A DNA stretch of 52,283 nt from JAWXVD01 sp044425705 (GCA_044425705.1 JAWXVD010000010.1:1-52283); one strand, 5' to 3'. Numbered from the stretch's first letter, positions 40,972 through 51,007 are shown. The notes: generated by a model from the letters alone, not told the origin. A program made the numbers and translations.

Positions 40972-42482
40972 AAAAGTACAATGATAAATATGTATCAAGA
41001 AATGGGGATTTCCAAAGAAGTGTGGGCATTTGGTGAATCTAAACATCAAGAATTGAAACCACGTTTTCAAACCATTGATGAGATTGCAGAATATAACCAA
41101 TTAAAAGTGTTGCAAGCCCTTCAAAAGAATAAGGTCANNNNNNNNNNNNNNNNNNNNNNNNNNNNNNNNNNNNNNNNNNNNNNNNNNNNNNNNNNNNNNN
41201 NNNNNNNNNNNNNNNNNNNNNNNNNNNNNNNNNNNNNGAAGTGTGGGCATTTGGTGAATCTAAACATCAAGAATTGAAACCACGTTTTCAAACCATTGAT
41301 GAGATTGCAGAATATAACCAATTAAAAGTGTTGCAAGCCCTTCAAAAGAATAAGGTCAGTGAGGCTTGTTTATTAGGAACTACAGGTTATGGATATAATG
41401 ATTTAGGAAGGGATACACTAGAACGAGTGTATGCAGATATTTTTCATGCTGAAGATGCACTAGTAAGACCACAGATTACTTGTGGGACACATGCACTGGC
41501 ATTAGCCCTTATGAGTAATTTAAGACCAGGTGATGAATTGTTATCTCCCGTTGGTAAACCTTATGATACATTAGAAGAAGTGATTGGTATCAGGGATTCG
41601 AAAGGTTCCTTAAAAGAATATGGTATTGCATATCGACAAGTGGATTTATTAGATGATGGTTCCTTTGATTATGATAATATTAAGAAAAATATAAGTGATA
41701 AAACAAAAATCGTCACTATTCAACGCTCTAAAGGATATCAGACAAGACCTACGCTATCTGTTGAAAGAATCGGAGAGTTGATCTCATTTATTAAATCTTG
41801 TAAGTCGGATGTAATATGTATGGTGGATAATTGTTATGGTGAATTTGTCGAAACGTTAGAGCCTACAGATGTAGGTGCCGATATGGTGGTAGGTTCATTG
41901 ATTAAAAATCCTGGTGGAGGATTAGCTCCAATTGGCGGTTATATTGTAGGGAAAAAGGAATGTATCGAAAATGCATCTTTTCGCTTAACTTCACCAGGTC
42001 TTGGGAAAGAGGTTGGAGCTTCCCTTGGAATATTAAACTCTTTTTATCAGGGATTGTTTTTAGCACCTACAGTAACTGCAAATGCATTAAAAGGTGCTAT
42101 ATTTGCTGCTTCACTCTATGAAAGTTTGGGATTTCCAGTGGTTCCTAATAGTACAGAAAGTCGCCATGATATTATTCAAGCAGTTACCTTTGGAAAAGAA
42201 GAGGGCGTTATTGCATTTTGTCGTGGAATTCAAAGTGCATCTCCAATTGATAGTCATGTGACACCAGAACCATGGGATATGCCGGGATATGGTAATCAAG
42301 TCATTATGGCAGCAGGTACATTTGTTTCAGGTGCATCCATTGAATTGAGTGCTGATGGTCCAATTGCTCCTCCTTACGCTGTATACTTTCAGGGTGGTTT
42401 AACATGGCAACATGCAAAATTTGGAATATTAAAATCTTTGCAATATGTAAAAGATGCAGGTATGATACACAACAAATTATAG
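40969..42482 (+). CDS. Methionine gamma-lyase-related PLP protein ('aluminium resistance' family), split by an assembly gap
   Basis: A PLP fold-type I protein of the Met_gamma_lyase / aluminium-resistance (YnbB-like) family. The reading frame runs from ATG 40969 to the gap, and resumes after it. The 121 bases 41017-41137 are repeated exactly at 41238-41358, on both sides of 100 Ns. Removing 41138-41358 restores one uninterrupted frame of about 430 residues, a normal length: QKNKV joins directly to SEACLLGTTGYGYND. Motifs are RPQITCGTHALALAL, DNCYGEFVETLEP, and the lysine region SLIKNPGGGLAPIGGY. The true substrate of the family is unclear. ATG 40957 is an alternative start. Confidence 0.85.
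41138..41237. other. 100-N assembly gap flanked by a 121-bp duplicated end
   Basis: Exactly 100 Ns. The 121 bases before (41017-41137) equal the 121 bases after (41238-41358). This is the signature of two overlapping contig ends scaffolded with a fixed-size gap and not of real missing DNA. Confidence 0.95.
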
Positions 42483-42631
42483 ATAAAAATATATCTATAT
42501 AAAAGAACCGTAAAAGTGCGGAAAAATAAATTTTTTGACACACTAAGAGAAAATAATTGCTAGTAAAATGATCTGATATATTTGTAATTTGTAAAAATTT
42601 AGCAAAATTTTAAGAAAAAAAACTAGTCCAT

Positions 42632-42664
42632 TTTGTATACACTTAAATACAAATATGGTAAGAT
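42632..42664 (+). promoter_or_regulatory. Probable promoter with inverted repeat before the DUF4321 gene
   Basis: TATACA (42636-42641), 17-base spacer, TAAGAT (42659-42664). The inverted repeat TTTGTAT (42632-42638) / ATACAAA (42647-42653) overlaps the -35, so an operator is possible. The rest of 42483-42754 (272 bases) is very AT-rich and shows no gene. Confidence 0.4.
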
Positions 42665-42754
42665 TAACATAGTTGGTCATCTATACTAAAAAAATAAAAG
42701 TTTAGCATAGAAATAAAATACAACAGAATTTTTCTTGAAATATGGAGAATACGA

Positions 42755-42991
42755 ATGAAGAAAAATAATTGGGTATGTTTAATTTTGGTGTTAGCAGGTA
42801 TTGTATTAGGAGGATTTATTGGAAATGCGTTTCCTGATACATGGTTAAATTATGGACAAACTTTTGGTTTAACTAGTCCTTTAGTTTTAGATTTGGGGAT
42901 TTTAACAATTTCCTTTGCACTAACAATAAAAATCACTATAGCTAGTATTATTGGTTTAGTTGTGGGGATTTTATTATATAGAATGTTATAA
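42755..42991 (+). CDS. DUF4321 small membrane protein
   Basis: 78 residues with two hydrophobic helices (~6-25 and ~48-76) joined by a loop (FPDTWLNYGQTFGLTSP). It matches the small DUF4321 family found just upstream of radC/mreB in clostridia. No function is known; position suggests a link to cell-envelope or shape genes. It begins the morphogenesis cluster and has its own candidate promoter. Confidence 0.8.
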   Translation: MKKNNWVCLILVLAGIVLGGFIGNAFPDTWLNYGQTFGLTSPLVLDLGILTISFALTIKITIASIIGLVVGILLYRML

Positions 42992-43048
42992 AATTGATTC
43001 ATTAGAATTTTATCCAATCATACCTGGAGAGTGTGAAAGGATATTTTT

Positions 43049-43753
43049 ATGAATTTGAAAACACAAGAAAAATCATATGCAACAAATATGGAAAGATTGC
43101 CGTATGAAAAATTTTTATCTGATGGTCCACAATCGTTAACCAATGCAGAATTGTTAGCAATTATTATCCGAACGGGGACCAAAGAGAATACACCTGTTAT
43201 GTTAGGTGAAAAAATATTAGAGTTATCAAATGGCAAACAAAAAGGATTGTTGGGATTACATCATGTTTCCATTCAAGATTTAATGAGTATTCAAGGAATT
43301 GGTGAAGTGAAGGCTGTAAAAATCAAATGTGTTACTGAATTCTCTAGAAGAATTGCAAAAGATACTTTTTTACCAACAGTAAAATTTGATAAACCCAATA
43401 CAGTTGCTGAATATTACATGGAAGAAATGAGACATCATGAAACAGAACAAGTGTTATTAGTTATGACAGACAATAAAAACCAATTAATTAAAGAATTGGT
43501 CATATCACAAGGAACAGTGAATCAATCCATGTTATCTTCAAGGGAAATATTTATTCATGCTTTGCGATATAGAGCTGTTTACATTTTACTAATTCATAAT
43601 CACCCAAGTGGTGATCCAACACCTAGTAAGGCAGATATACAAATTACTAAACAGATTAATGAGGCAGCTACGTTATTAAACATTCCATTAATGGATCATA
43701 TCATCATAGGTGATCATCAGTATCGTAGTATGAGGGAGTTAGGTTTACTTTAG
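43049..43753 (+). CDS. radC: RadC family JAB-domain protein
   Basis: 234 residues. A helix-hairpin-helix region (SIQGIGEVKAVKIK, ~88-101) precedes a JAMM/MPN metal site HNHPSGDPTPSKAD. Despite the name, a repair role is not established for the family; the fold is that of metal-dependent peptidases or nucleases. The position before mreB is conserved in Firmicutes. Confidence 0.93.
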   Translation: MNLKTQEKSYATNMERLPYEKFLSDGPQSLTNAELLAIIIRTGTKENTPVMLGEKILELSNGKQKGLLGLHHVSIQDLMSIQGIGEVKAVKIKCVTEFSRRIAKDTFLPTVKFDKPNTVAEYYMEEMRHHETEQVLLVMTDNKNQLIKELVISQGTVNQSMLSSREIFIHALRYRAVYILLIHNHPSGDPTPSKADIQITKQINEAATLLNIPLMDHIIIGDHQYRSMRELGLL

Positions 43754-43768
43754 AGAGGAGATTTTATT

Positions 43769-44779
43769 TTGACAACAAATGTATTCGGAATTGATTTAGG
43801 GACAAGTAATATTAAAATTTTTAACAAGGGTGATGACAATGTATTTGTAGAAAAAAATATGATTGCTATTGAAAATAAAAAAACATTATTTGCTTATGGT
43901 GATTCTGCTTATGAAATGTATGAAAAATCACCAGCAAATATTCAGACATCATATCCACTTTCAGCAGGTGTGATAGCAGATATTAAAAATATGGAAACAT
44001 TAATCAAAAGCTTTATTGGAGATTTGTCGAATGATACCATAAAATCTTCTGATTTTATTATAGCGGTACCAACAGATATTACTGAGGTTGAAAAGAGAGC
44101 CTTTTTTGATTTACTAAAAGATGCGCCTATCAAGGCAAAAAAAATATTAATGGTTGAAAAAGCAGTTGCCGATGGTTTGGGTTTAGATATTGATGTGAAA
44201 AATTCACAAGGTGTTCTTGTGGTAAACGTAGGATTTGATACAACAGAAGTTTCAATTTTATCATTAGGTGGTATCGTATTAAGTCGCTTAATCAAAGTAG
44301 GTGGTTTGAAATTTGATGAAGCCATTAAAAATGCTGTACGCAGAGAATTCAGTTTGTTAATTGGTGGTAAAACATCAGAACGAGTTAAAATTAGCCTAAA
44401 AGATTTAGAAAAAACACAAAAGGGTGCTATTGTTTACGGTAGAGATATCGTAACTGGTTTGCCAATGGAACGTGAAATTCCTGTTTCCCTTGTCAACGAT
44501 GCGCTACAAGAGCATTTTAATACAATTATCGATAGTATCCGTGTTATATTAGAGAGAACTCCACCAGAACTAGGTGCAGATATTTATAGAAATGGTCTTT
44601 ATTTAACAGGAGGAGCCTCACAAACTAGCAGATTGGCTGAAGGAATTGCTAATGGTACTGGTTTAAAGGTGAATTTAGCTGAAAAACCAATTGAAAGTGT
44701 TGCACTTGGCTTAGGAAAAATAATTAAAGATGATAATTTTAAATCTGTAACATATACACTTGAAGGGATGGGAAAATGA
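43769..44779 (+). CDS. mreB: Rod shape-determining protein MreB
   Basis: Actin-like ATPase that organises the elongasome. 336 residues, TTG start seven bases after GAGAGGAG. Phosphate-1 loop GIDLGTSNIKIF near the N-terminus; the second phosphate loop (NVGFDTTEVSI) and adenosine motif (LTGGASQTSRL) follow. It is somewhat divergent from canonical MreB (DLGTSNIKIF instead of DLGTANTLVY, short loops), nearer to Mbl/MreBH-type paralogs, but heads a full mreBCD operon. The stop overlaps the mreC start (ATGA). Confidence 0.9.
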   Translation: MTTNVFGIDLGTSNIKIFNKGDDNVFVEKNMIAIENKKTLFAYGDSAYEMYEKSPANIQTSYPLSAGVIADIKNMETLIKSFIGDLSNDTIKSSDFIIAVPTDITEVEKRAFFDLLKDAPIKAKKILMVEKAVADGLGLDIDVKNSQGVLVVNVGFDTTEVSILSLGGIVLSRLIKVGGLKFDEAIKNAVRREFSLLIGGKTSERVKISLKDLEKTQKGAIVYGRDIVTGLPMEREIPVSLVNDALQEHFNTIIDSIRVILERTPPELGADIYRNGLYLTGGASQTSRLAEGIANGTGLKVNLAEKPIESVALGLGKIIKDDNFKSVTYTLEGMGK

Positions 44780-45642
44780 GTCCAATCGTGAAGAAAAAAC
44801 AAGGAAAGATTTCAATTCCAAGTAAATATCTTCTTATCATGCTTACATTTTTTTGTATCGGAATTATGATACTTTCTTTTACAACTGATACTTTTAAAGC
44901 TCCAGTTACCTATGTTACAAACCACACTATTATTCCCTTGCAAAAAGGATTTAGCAGTGTGGGGACATGGTTGTTAGATAAATCACAACAACTTGCCCAG
45001 TTAAAAGATGTGTTAGAAGAAAATCAACAATTAAAAGATGAAATAGCAGAACTTACTTTACTCAATACACAATTACAACAAGATAAATATGAGCTGAATG
45101 AATTAAGAGAGTTGTTTCAATTAGACTCAGAATATGACGAATATAATAAAGTTGGCGCAAGGATTATAGGTAAAGATACCGGCAATTGGTATACAAATTT
45201 TATTATTGATAAAGGAAGCGAAGATGGTATTCAAGAAAATTTCAATGTAATCGCCAGTGGTGGATTAGTCGGATTGGTTACTGAAGTAGGATCAAATTAT
45301 GCTAAAGTAACAACAATCATCAATGATAATGTGAATACCAGTGGTGCTACCTTAGCTACTAATGATAATTTAATCGTTTCAGGTGATTTAAGTATGATGC
45401 TAAATGGGACGATTATGTATAGTCAGTTAATTGATAGTGCAGATAAAGTGGTAATAGGTGATAAGATTGTAACTTCATCTATTAGCGATTATTATTTACC
45501 TGGCATATTAATAGGTTATATTACAAGTATTGATATTGATGCCAATAATCTAACAAAATCAGGTGCGTTAACACCTGCTGTTGATTTTGAACATTTAGAA
45601 GAAGTATTAGTTATTACACAAACTAAGCAGCAGATTGAATAG
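44776..45642 (+). CDS. mreC: Rod shape-determining protein MreC
   Basis: 288 residues. Short cytoplasmic N-terminus, one membrane helix (~15-35), coiled coil (~75-112, EENQQLKDEIAELTLLNTQL, in parts), then the beta-barrel pair (GARIIGKDTGNWYTNFIIDKG in parts, VITSSISDYY-like KIVTSSISDYYLPG). It links MreB to PBP2 and RodA outside the membrane. The start overlaps mreB by 4 bases. Confidence 0.94.
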   Translation: MSPIVKKKQGKISIPSKYLLIMLTFFCIGIMILSFTTDTFKAPVTYVTNHTIIPLQKGFSSVGTWLLDKSQQLAQLKDVLEENQQLKDEIAELTLLNTQLQQDKYELNELRELFQLDSEYDEYNKVGARIIGKDTGNWYTNFIIDKGSEDGIQENFNVIASGGLVGLVTEVGSNYAKVTTIINDNVNTSGATLATNDNLIVSGDLSMMLNGTIMYSQLIDSADKVVIGDKIVTSSISDYYLPGILIGYITSIDIDANNLTKSGALTPAVDFEHLEEVLVITQTKQQIE

Positions 45643-45656
45643 GAGGAAATACAATC

Positions 45657-46175
45657 ATGAAACGAATTATTAGTATGAGTGTATTATTGATCTTTTGTTT
45701 TCTATTACAATCTACATTATTACAATATGTTTCGTTTGCTGGAATTATTCCGAATTTATTAATTATTCTTACAGCCTCATATGGATTTATGTGTGGTGAT
45801 AAGAACGGTTTATTGATAGGTTTTTTTGCAGGATTGCTATGTGATATATTTTTTGGTGATATATTAGGTTTTTATGCATTAATTTACATGTATATTGGGT
45901 ATGTAAATGGTCTGTTTAAAAGTGTATTTTATCCAGAAGATATTAAATTGCCATTAATACTTATTTTATCTAGTGATTTTTCTTATAATTTAATTTGCTA
46001 TATTTTGCTTTTTTTATTAAAGGGAAAAATCCGATTTGGAGAATATTTTATTCATATTATTTTTCCAGAAATGGTATATACAATTTTAGTCACATGTATA
46101 CTTTACCCAATTATTTTGTTTATTAATCGTAAAATCGACTCAATCGATAAGGAAGGAGCACAAAAGTTTGTCTAA
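45657..46175 (+). CDS. mreD: Rod shape-determining protein MreD
   Basis: 172 residues with about five membrane helices and the MreD pattern GIIPNLLIILTASYGFMCG, GLLCDIFFGDILGFYAL. It overlaps the next gene by 8 bases. AGGAGG precedes the ATG. Confidence 0.92.
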   Translation: MKRIISMSVLLIFCFLLQSTLLQYVSFAGIIPNLLIILTASYGFMCGDKNGLLIGFFAGLLCDIFFGDILGFYALIYMYIGYVNGLFKSVFYPEDIKLPLILILSSDFSYNLICYILLFLLKGKIRFGEYFIHIIFPEMVYTILVTCILYPIILFINRKIDSIDKEGAQKFV

Positions 46176-49062
46176 TTATTTACATAATAATGCAGAAGAA
46201 GATACAGATAACGGAAGATTGTGGATATTAGCCATTATATTTTTGCTCTTTGTAGGAGTTTTAATTTATCGTATATTTGTTTTACAAATTGTAAATGGTG
46301 AGGAATATTTAAATGATTTCACATTGAAAATCATGAAGGAAAGAACGATCTCTAGTACTAGAGGGAAGATATATGACAGAAATGGCGAATTGTTAGCCTA
46401 TAATGAATTAGCATATACAGTAACCATAGAAGATGTTTATGAGTCTGGTACTGACAAAAATAGCAATCTGAATAGTACATTACTAGAAGTGATTCACATA
46501 ATAGAAGAATGCGGTGATAAAGTCAGTAGTGATTTTTCTATTATTCTCAACGATAATGGCGAGTATGAATTTACAGTTGAAGGAACAACACTCAGTAGGT
46601 TTTTAGGCGATGTATATGGACAAGCTGATGTTACTAACTTAACATACGAACAAGAGACATCAACTGCTAATGATGTAATTGATTACCTAGCAGGATACTC
46701 AAAATATGGTATTGGATATTCAACTGATGAAGAAAATCCAAGAGATACCTTTATTTTAGGTGAAGGATTTACAAAAAAAGAAATTTTACAAATCGTAACT
46801 ATTCGTTATGCTATGAGTGCTACCAGCTACCAAAAATATATTAAAACTACTGTTGCAACAGATGTTAGCGAAGAAACTGTCGCTAAGATTTTAGAAAACA
46901 GCAATAATTTACTAGGTGCTGATATTTCTGAGGATACTATGCGTCGTTATGTTGACAGTGTTTACTTCTCACAAATATTAGGTTATACAGGCAAAATTTC
47001 AGAAGATGAACTATATTCCCTAAACCATGTGGAAGATGAAGACGACTTAACTATCAATAAGAATAAGATACAGTATGAAGCAACAGACATGATTGGTAAA
47101 GCAGGTATTGAACAAACAATGGAAACTTATTTACAAGGTACAAAGGGGTATGAAACTGTATATGTAAATAATTTAGGGAAAGTAATTGAAACGACAGATC
47201 GTGTAGAAGCTGTCGCAGGAAACGATTTATATTTGACGATAGATCACGATTTACAAGTTGCTATTTATGATATATTAGAACAAAAATTAGCAGGAATTTT
47301 AGTAAGCAAGATTCAAAATATAAAGGAATACACCTTACCAGATAATCCTAGTGCTACAAGTTTTATAATTCCTATTTATGATGTTTATATTGCTTTGATT
47401 AGTAATAGTATTATCGATGTCTCCGATTTTTATGATGAGGATGCAAAAGAGACAGAAATAGTTGTAGGAGAAGCTTTTTTAGAGAAACAAGAACAGGTTT
47501 TTGAAAAATTAATAGCTGAATTAACGGAAACAAAAACACCTTATAACGCGCTGTCTGAAGAATATCAAGTATATCAAAGTTATATAGGTACCATGTTAAC
47601 TGATAATAATGTCATTAAGAAAACAGAATTGGATACCTCAGATGCAACTTACTTAGCTTGGAAAGTAGATGAGACGATTAGTCTCAATGAATATCTTAAT
47701 TATTGTATTGCCATGAATTGGATTGATGTTAGTAAAATTGGACTACAAACTGAATATTCTGATTCTGCTGAAATTTATAATCAAATGATTACATATATCA
47801 TTGAAAGACTAACGGTAAGCAGTGATTTTTCGAAAAAAATCTATAAATATATGATCAAATCTGACTTAATAACAGGAACACAGATTTGTAAGCTGTTGTT
47901 AGAACAAGATGTAATTTCAGTTACAACTGAAGAGGAAGAGAATTTTTTAGATGGTAAAATATCTGCTTATAACTTTATGGTTTCCTTGATAGAAAACTTG
48001 CATATTACCCCAGCGCAGTTGGTATTAGATCCATATTCTGCTTCATGTGTTGTTACAAATGTGGATGGAGAAGTATTAGCTATGGTATCGTATCCAAGTT
48101 ATGATAACAATAAATTAGCGAATAGTATAGATTCTGAATATTATGCAGAAATTCAAAATGATTTATCAAATCCACAATGGAATTATGCAACCCAACAAAA
48201 GTCTGCACCAGGATCTACTTTTAAGATGGTTTCAGCTTCAGCAGCATTAGAGGAAGAAGTTGTTACTACAAAAACAGAAATTTTTTGTAAAGGTTTTTTT
48301 GATCGTTTTGTTAATACACAATATGCTTGCTTGTCTGTTCATGGAAATATGAATGTTGTCAGTGCTATAAAAAATTCATGTAATAGTTTTTTCTATGAAG
48401 TTGGATATCAATTAGGACTTACCGAAGAAGGGTATGATGATGATTTAGCCATTGATAATTTATATAAATATGCTGAAATGTTTGGATTAAATGATAAATC
48501 AGGCGTTGAAATACAAGAATCTTCACCAGATGTATCAAGTCAATATGCTGTATTATCTGCTATTGGTCAAGGTAGTAATAACTATACAACAGTAGGCTTG
48601 TCACGATATGTGACAACTATTGCCAATAGTGGAATTTGTTATGATTTGACGTTATTGGATAAAGTTACAGATTCTAATGGGAATCTTTTAGTAGATTTTG
48701 AACCCTCGGTTAGAAATATAGTGGAATTCGAAGATTCAACCTGGGATGTTTTACAGACAGGTATGCGACAAGTTATAGAATCGAAATCAGATTTTATGGA
48801 TATGGATGTTAATGTTGCAGGTAAAACAGGTACTGCACAAGAAAATACAAAACGAGCTGACCATGCATTATTTGTTAGTTATGCACCATATGAAGCACCA
48901 GAAATTACTGTAACAACTAGAATTGCTTATGGATATACATCAAACTATGCAGCAAATGTTTCAAGAGATGTATATAATTACTATTTTGGTTTAGAGGATG
49001 AAGACGAAATTCTTACGGGAACTGCTGAAATACCAGATACATTAAGTACCAGTGGTGAATAA
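46168..49062 (+). CDS. mrdA: Class B penicillin-binding protein (PBP2/MrdA type) with a large internal insert
   Basis: Peptidoglycan transpeptidase of the elongasome. 964 residues, TTG start after GGAAGGAG. One membrane helix (~17-38), then the dimerisation domain (STRGKIYDRNGELLAYNE). The transpeptidase has SxxK at S683-K686 (GSTFK), SxN at S737-N739 and KTG at 886-888. Between LTIDHDLQ (~354) and the strand beginning TPAQLVLDPYSASCVV (~612) there is a ~230-residue mostly helical insert absent from Bacillus or E. coli PBP2 (600-720 residues). Clostridial PBP2 proteins are often this long. The next genes are minCDE and rodA. Confidence 0.93.
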   Translation: MSNYLHNNAEEDTDNGRLWILAIIFLLFVGVLIYRIFVLQIVNGEEYLNDFTLKIMKERTISSTRGKIYDRNGELLAYNELAYTVTIEDVYESGTDKNSNLNSTLLEVIHIIEECGDKVSSDFSIILNDNGEYEFTVEGTTLSRFLGDVYGQADVTNLTYEQETSTANDVIDYLAGYSKYGIGYSTDEENPRDTFILGEGFTKKEILQIVTIRYAMSATSYQKYIKTTVATDVSEETVAKILENSNNLLGADISEDTMRRYVDSVYFSQILGYTGKISEDELYSLNHVEDEDDLTINKNKIQYEATDMIGKAGIEQTMETYLQGTKGYETVYVNNLGKVIETTDRVEAVAGNDLYLTIDHDLQVAIYDILEQKLAGILVSKIQNIKEYTLPDNPSATSFIIPIYDVYIALISNSIIDVSDFYDEDAKETEIVVGEAFLEKQEQVFEKLIAELTETKTPYNALSEEYQVYQSYIGTMLTDNNVIKKTELDTSDATYLAWKVDETISLNEYLNYCIAMNWIDVSKIGLQTEYSDSAEIYNQMITYIIERLTVSSDFSKKIYKYMIKSDLITGTQICKLLLEQDVISVTTEEEENFLDGKISAYNFMVSLIENLHITPAQLVLDPYSASCVVTNVDGEVLAMVSYPSYDNNKLANSIDSEYYAEIQNDLSNPQWNYATQQKSAPGSTFKMVSASAALEEEVVTTKTEIFCKGFFDRFVNTQYACLSVHGNMNVVSAIKNSCNSFFYEVGYQLGLTEEGYDDDLAIDNLYKYAEMFGLNDKSGVEIQESSPDVSSQYAVLSAIGQGSNNYTTVGLSRYVTTIANSGICYDLTLLDKVTDSNGNLLVDFEPSVRNIVEFEDSTWDVLQTGMRQVIESKSDFMDMDVNVAGKTGTAQENTKRADHALFVSYAPYEAPEITVTTRIAYGYTSNYAANVSRDVYNYYFGLEDEDEILTGTAEIPDTLSTSGE

Positions 49063-49136
49063 GTGATTTGGTGTTATAGTTATTTGTTTATAAAAATTTA
49101 AATAAAAGTATGTACCTTTGAAAGGGGCTAGGCTAT

Positions 49137-49802
49137 ATGAAACCTCCAGTGATACTTAAAAGTTATCAGCATGGGATTGCCTTACTTTTAGATGAAACAA
49201 TGAACTTTGATGAATTGTATCCAAAGATTATTGAGAAATTTTGTAGTGTGGATACTTTTTTTAAAGATACAAAGCAAGTATTATCAATAGAGGGTAGGGT
49301 AGTCAGTAATGAAGAACAGTGCATGATACTGCTAGCTATTGAGGAACATACTAGCATAGAAATTATATGCATGATAGAGCATAATGATGCACACGATGAT
49401 ATGTATTCTCAAGCTATGAAATTGGTAAATCAGGAGGTAACTACTAGTTATTTTCATCTAGGTGATTTAACGAAAGGTCAGACCATAGAAAGTGAAAGTA
49501 GTATTATTGTAATCGGAGATGTGGGGTTAGGTGCATCTGTTATTGCAAAAAGAAATATTATTATTGTTGGTGCTCTTTATGGAACTGCTTTTTGTGGCTA
49601 TGATTCTCAAAATAGTCATTATGTTGTAGCACTGAATATGTCTCCTAAAATGATTGAAATTGGAGATTTCAGATATAGATCAAAAGAAAAATTTCATATA
49701 CGTAAGAGTGACAATCTACACCCGAAGATTGCAATGGTAAAAGAAAATAAAATTGTAATAGAACCACTTACCAAAGAATTGCTAAGTAGAGAGCATACAT
49801 AA
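49137..49802 (+). CDS. minC: Septum site-determining protein MinC
   Basis: Inhibits FtsZ polymerisation at the poles. 221 residues. An N-terminal FtsZ-inhibiting domain (weakly conserved, to ~100) precedes the beta-helical C-terminal domain (~115-215) with SIIVIGDVGLGASVIAKRNIIIVGALYG, seen in parts IVIGDVGLGASV and IIIVGALYGTA. The C-terminus is slightly longer than in typical firmicute MinC. The gene lies 74 bases after the PBP gene. Confidence 0.9.
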   Translation: MKPPVILKSYQHGIALLLDETMNFDELYPKIIEKFCSVDTFFKDTKQVLSIEGRVVSNEEQCMILLAIEEHTSIEIICMIEHNDAHDDMYSQAMKLVNQEVTTSYFHLGDLTKGQTIESESSIIVIGDVGLGASVIAKRNIIIVGALYGTAFCGYDSQNSHYVVALNMSPKMIEIGDFRYRSKEKFHIRKSDNLHPKIAMVKENKIVIEPLTKELLSREHT

Positions 49803-49847
49803 AAGTGTGTACTTAGAGGATAATCTTTCAAAATTCGGAGGAATACT

Positions 49848-50636
49848 ATGTGTGAAGTAATTGTCGTTACAAGTGGAAAAGGCGGTGTAGGAAAAACTAC
49901 AACTACTGCAAATGTGGGAACAGGTCTTGCGGCTATGGGTAAAAAAGTTGTATTGATTGATACTGATATTGGATTGCGCAATCTAGACGTAGTTATGGGT
50001 CTAGAAAATCGAATTGTGTACAATTTAGTAGATGTAGTAGAAGGCAACTGTCGTGTAAAACAAGCTTTAATCAAAGATAAGAGGTATAGTGGCCTTTATT
50101 TATTACCTTCTGCCCAGACGAGAGATAAAACAGCGGTTAATGAGAGTCAAATGATAAAAATGATTGATAATTTAAGAGATCAATTTGATTATATTATTTT
50201 AGATTGTCCAGCAGGTATCGAGCAAGGATTTAAAAATGCCATTGCTGGCGCAGATCGTGCATTGGTGGTTACAACACCTGAGGTGTCGGCTATAAGAGAT
50301 GCTGATCGTATTGTTGGTTTATTAGAAGCAAATGAGTTTCAAAAAATTGATTTAGTTGTCAATCGTATGCGTTTTGACATGGTCAAACGTGGCGATATGA
50401 TGACTGTTGAAGACGTAGTTGATATTTTATCAGTTGCTCTAATTGGTATTGTACCAGATGATGAAAATGTAGTGATTGCGACAAATCAAGGGGAACCTTT
50501 AGTCGGTAGTCAGACATTAGCAGGAAAAGCCTATAAAGATATATGTTTAAGAGTGTTAGGACAAGAAGTGCCATATGAATATAGTAAAAGTATATCATTT
50601 TGGACAAAAGTATCTGGCATCTTTCATAAGAATTAG
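49848..50636 (+). CDS. minD: Septum site-determining ATPase MinD
   Basis: Membrane-cycling ParA-type ATPase. 262 residues. Deviant Walker A SGKGGVGKTTT near residues 8-18, IDTDIGLRNLDVVMG, and DCPAGIEQGF. The C-terminal amphipathic membrane-targeting helix is seen (ISFWTKVSGIFHKN). GGAGG precedes the ATG; minE follows 11 bases later. Confidence 0.97.
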   Translation: MCEVIVVTSGKGGVGKTTTTANVGTGLAAMGKKVVLIDTDIGLRNLDVVMGLENRIVYNLVDVVEGNCRVKQALIKDKRYSGLYLLPSAQTRDKTAVNESQMIKMIDNLRDQFDYIILDCPAGIEQGFKNAIAGADRALVVTTPEVSAIRDADRIVGLLEANEFQKIDLVVNRMRFDMVKRGDMMTVEDVVDILSVALIGIVPDDENVVIATNQGEPLVGSQTLAGKAYKDICLRVLGQEVPYEYSKSISFWTKVSGIFHKN

Positions 50637-50647
50637 GAGGTGCCTGT

Positions 50648-50908
50648 ATGTTAAGATTTTTTAGAAGAAAAACCTCTAGTGAAATTGCGAAAGATAGGTT
50701 GAAAATTTTATTGATTTCAGATAAAGTCAATTGTTCTCCTGAAATTATGGATTTAATTAAAAATGATATTGCCAAAGTAATTTCAAAATATATGAAAATT
50801 GATACGAAAAGTATGGAAATTCAAATATCTAAAATCTCAGCTAAAGGAAAAATAACAAAGAACCCATCAATTTATGCAAGTATACCTATTTTAGATTTAC
50901 ATAAATAA
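50648..50908 (+). CDS. minE: Cell division topological specificity factor MinE
   Basis: 86 residues. N-terminal amphipathic segment MLRFFRRKTSSEIAKDRL and the anti-MinCD helix, then the dimerisation strand (DIAKVISKYMKIDTKSMEIQ). The presence of MinE, not DivIVA alone, predicts an oscillating Min system as in some Clostridia. AGGAGG precedes the ATG by six bases. Confidence 0.93.
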   Translation: MLRFFRRKTSSEIAKDRLKILLISDKVNCSPEIMDLIKNDIAKVISKYMKIDTKSMEIQISKISAKGKITKNPSIYASIPILDLHK

Positions 50909-50920
50909 TATATGTGCAAA

Positions 50921-50947
50921 AAGGGTGAAAAGTGTATTTTCGCCCTT
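50921..50947 (+). terminator. 11-bp hairpin after minE
   Basis: AAGGGTGAAAA (50921-50931) pairs with TTTTCGCCCTT (50937-50947), one G-U, loop GTGTA. It lies just after the minE stop. No long T-run follows, but the stem arm itself is T-rich. Probably ends or attenuates the minCDE transcript before rodA. Confidence 0.6.
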
Positions 50948-51007
50948 CGTACAAATGATGATACCTATCTATGGAAGTAGAATCACTAGACTTAATAAGA
51001 GGTGAAT

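Noticed and set aside
40954..41277. Separate short gene before the N gap
   Set aside because: It is the same gene as the one after the gap, duplicated by failure to merge contig ends.
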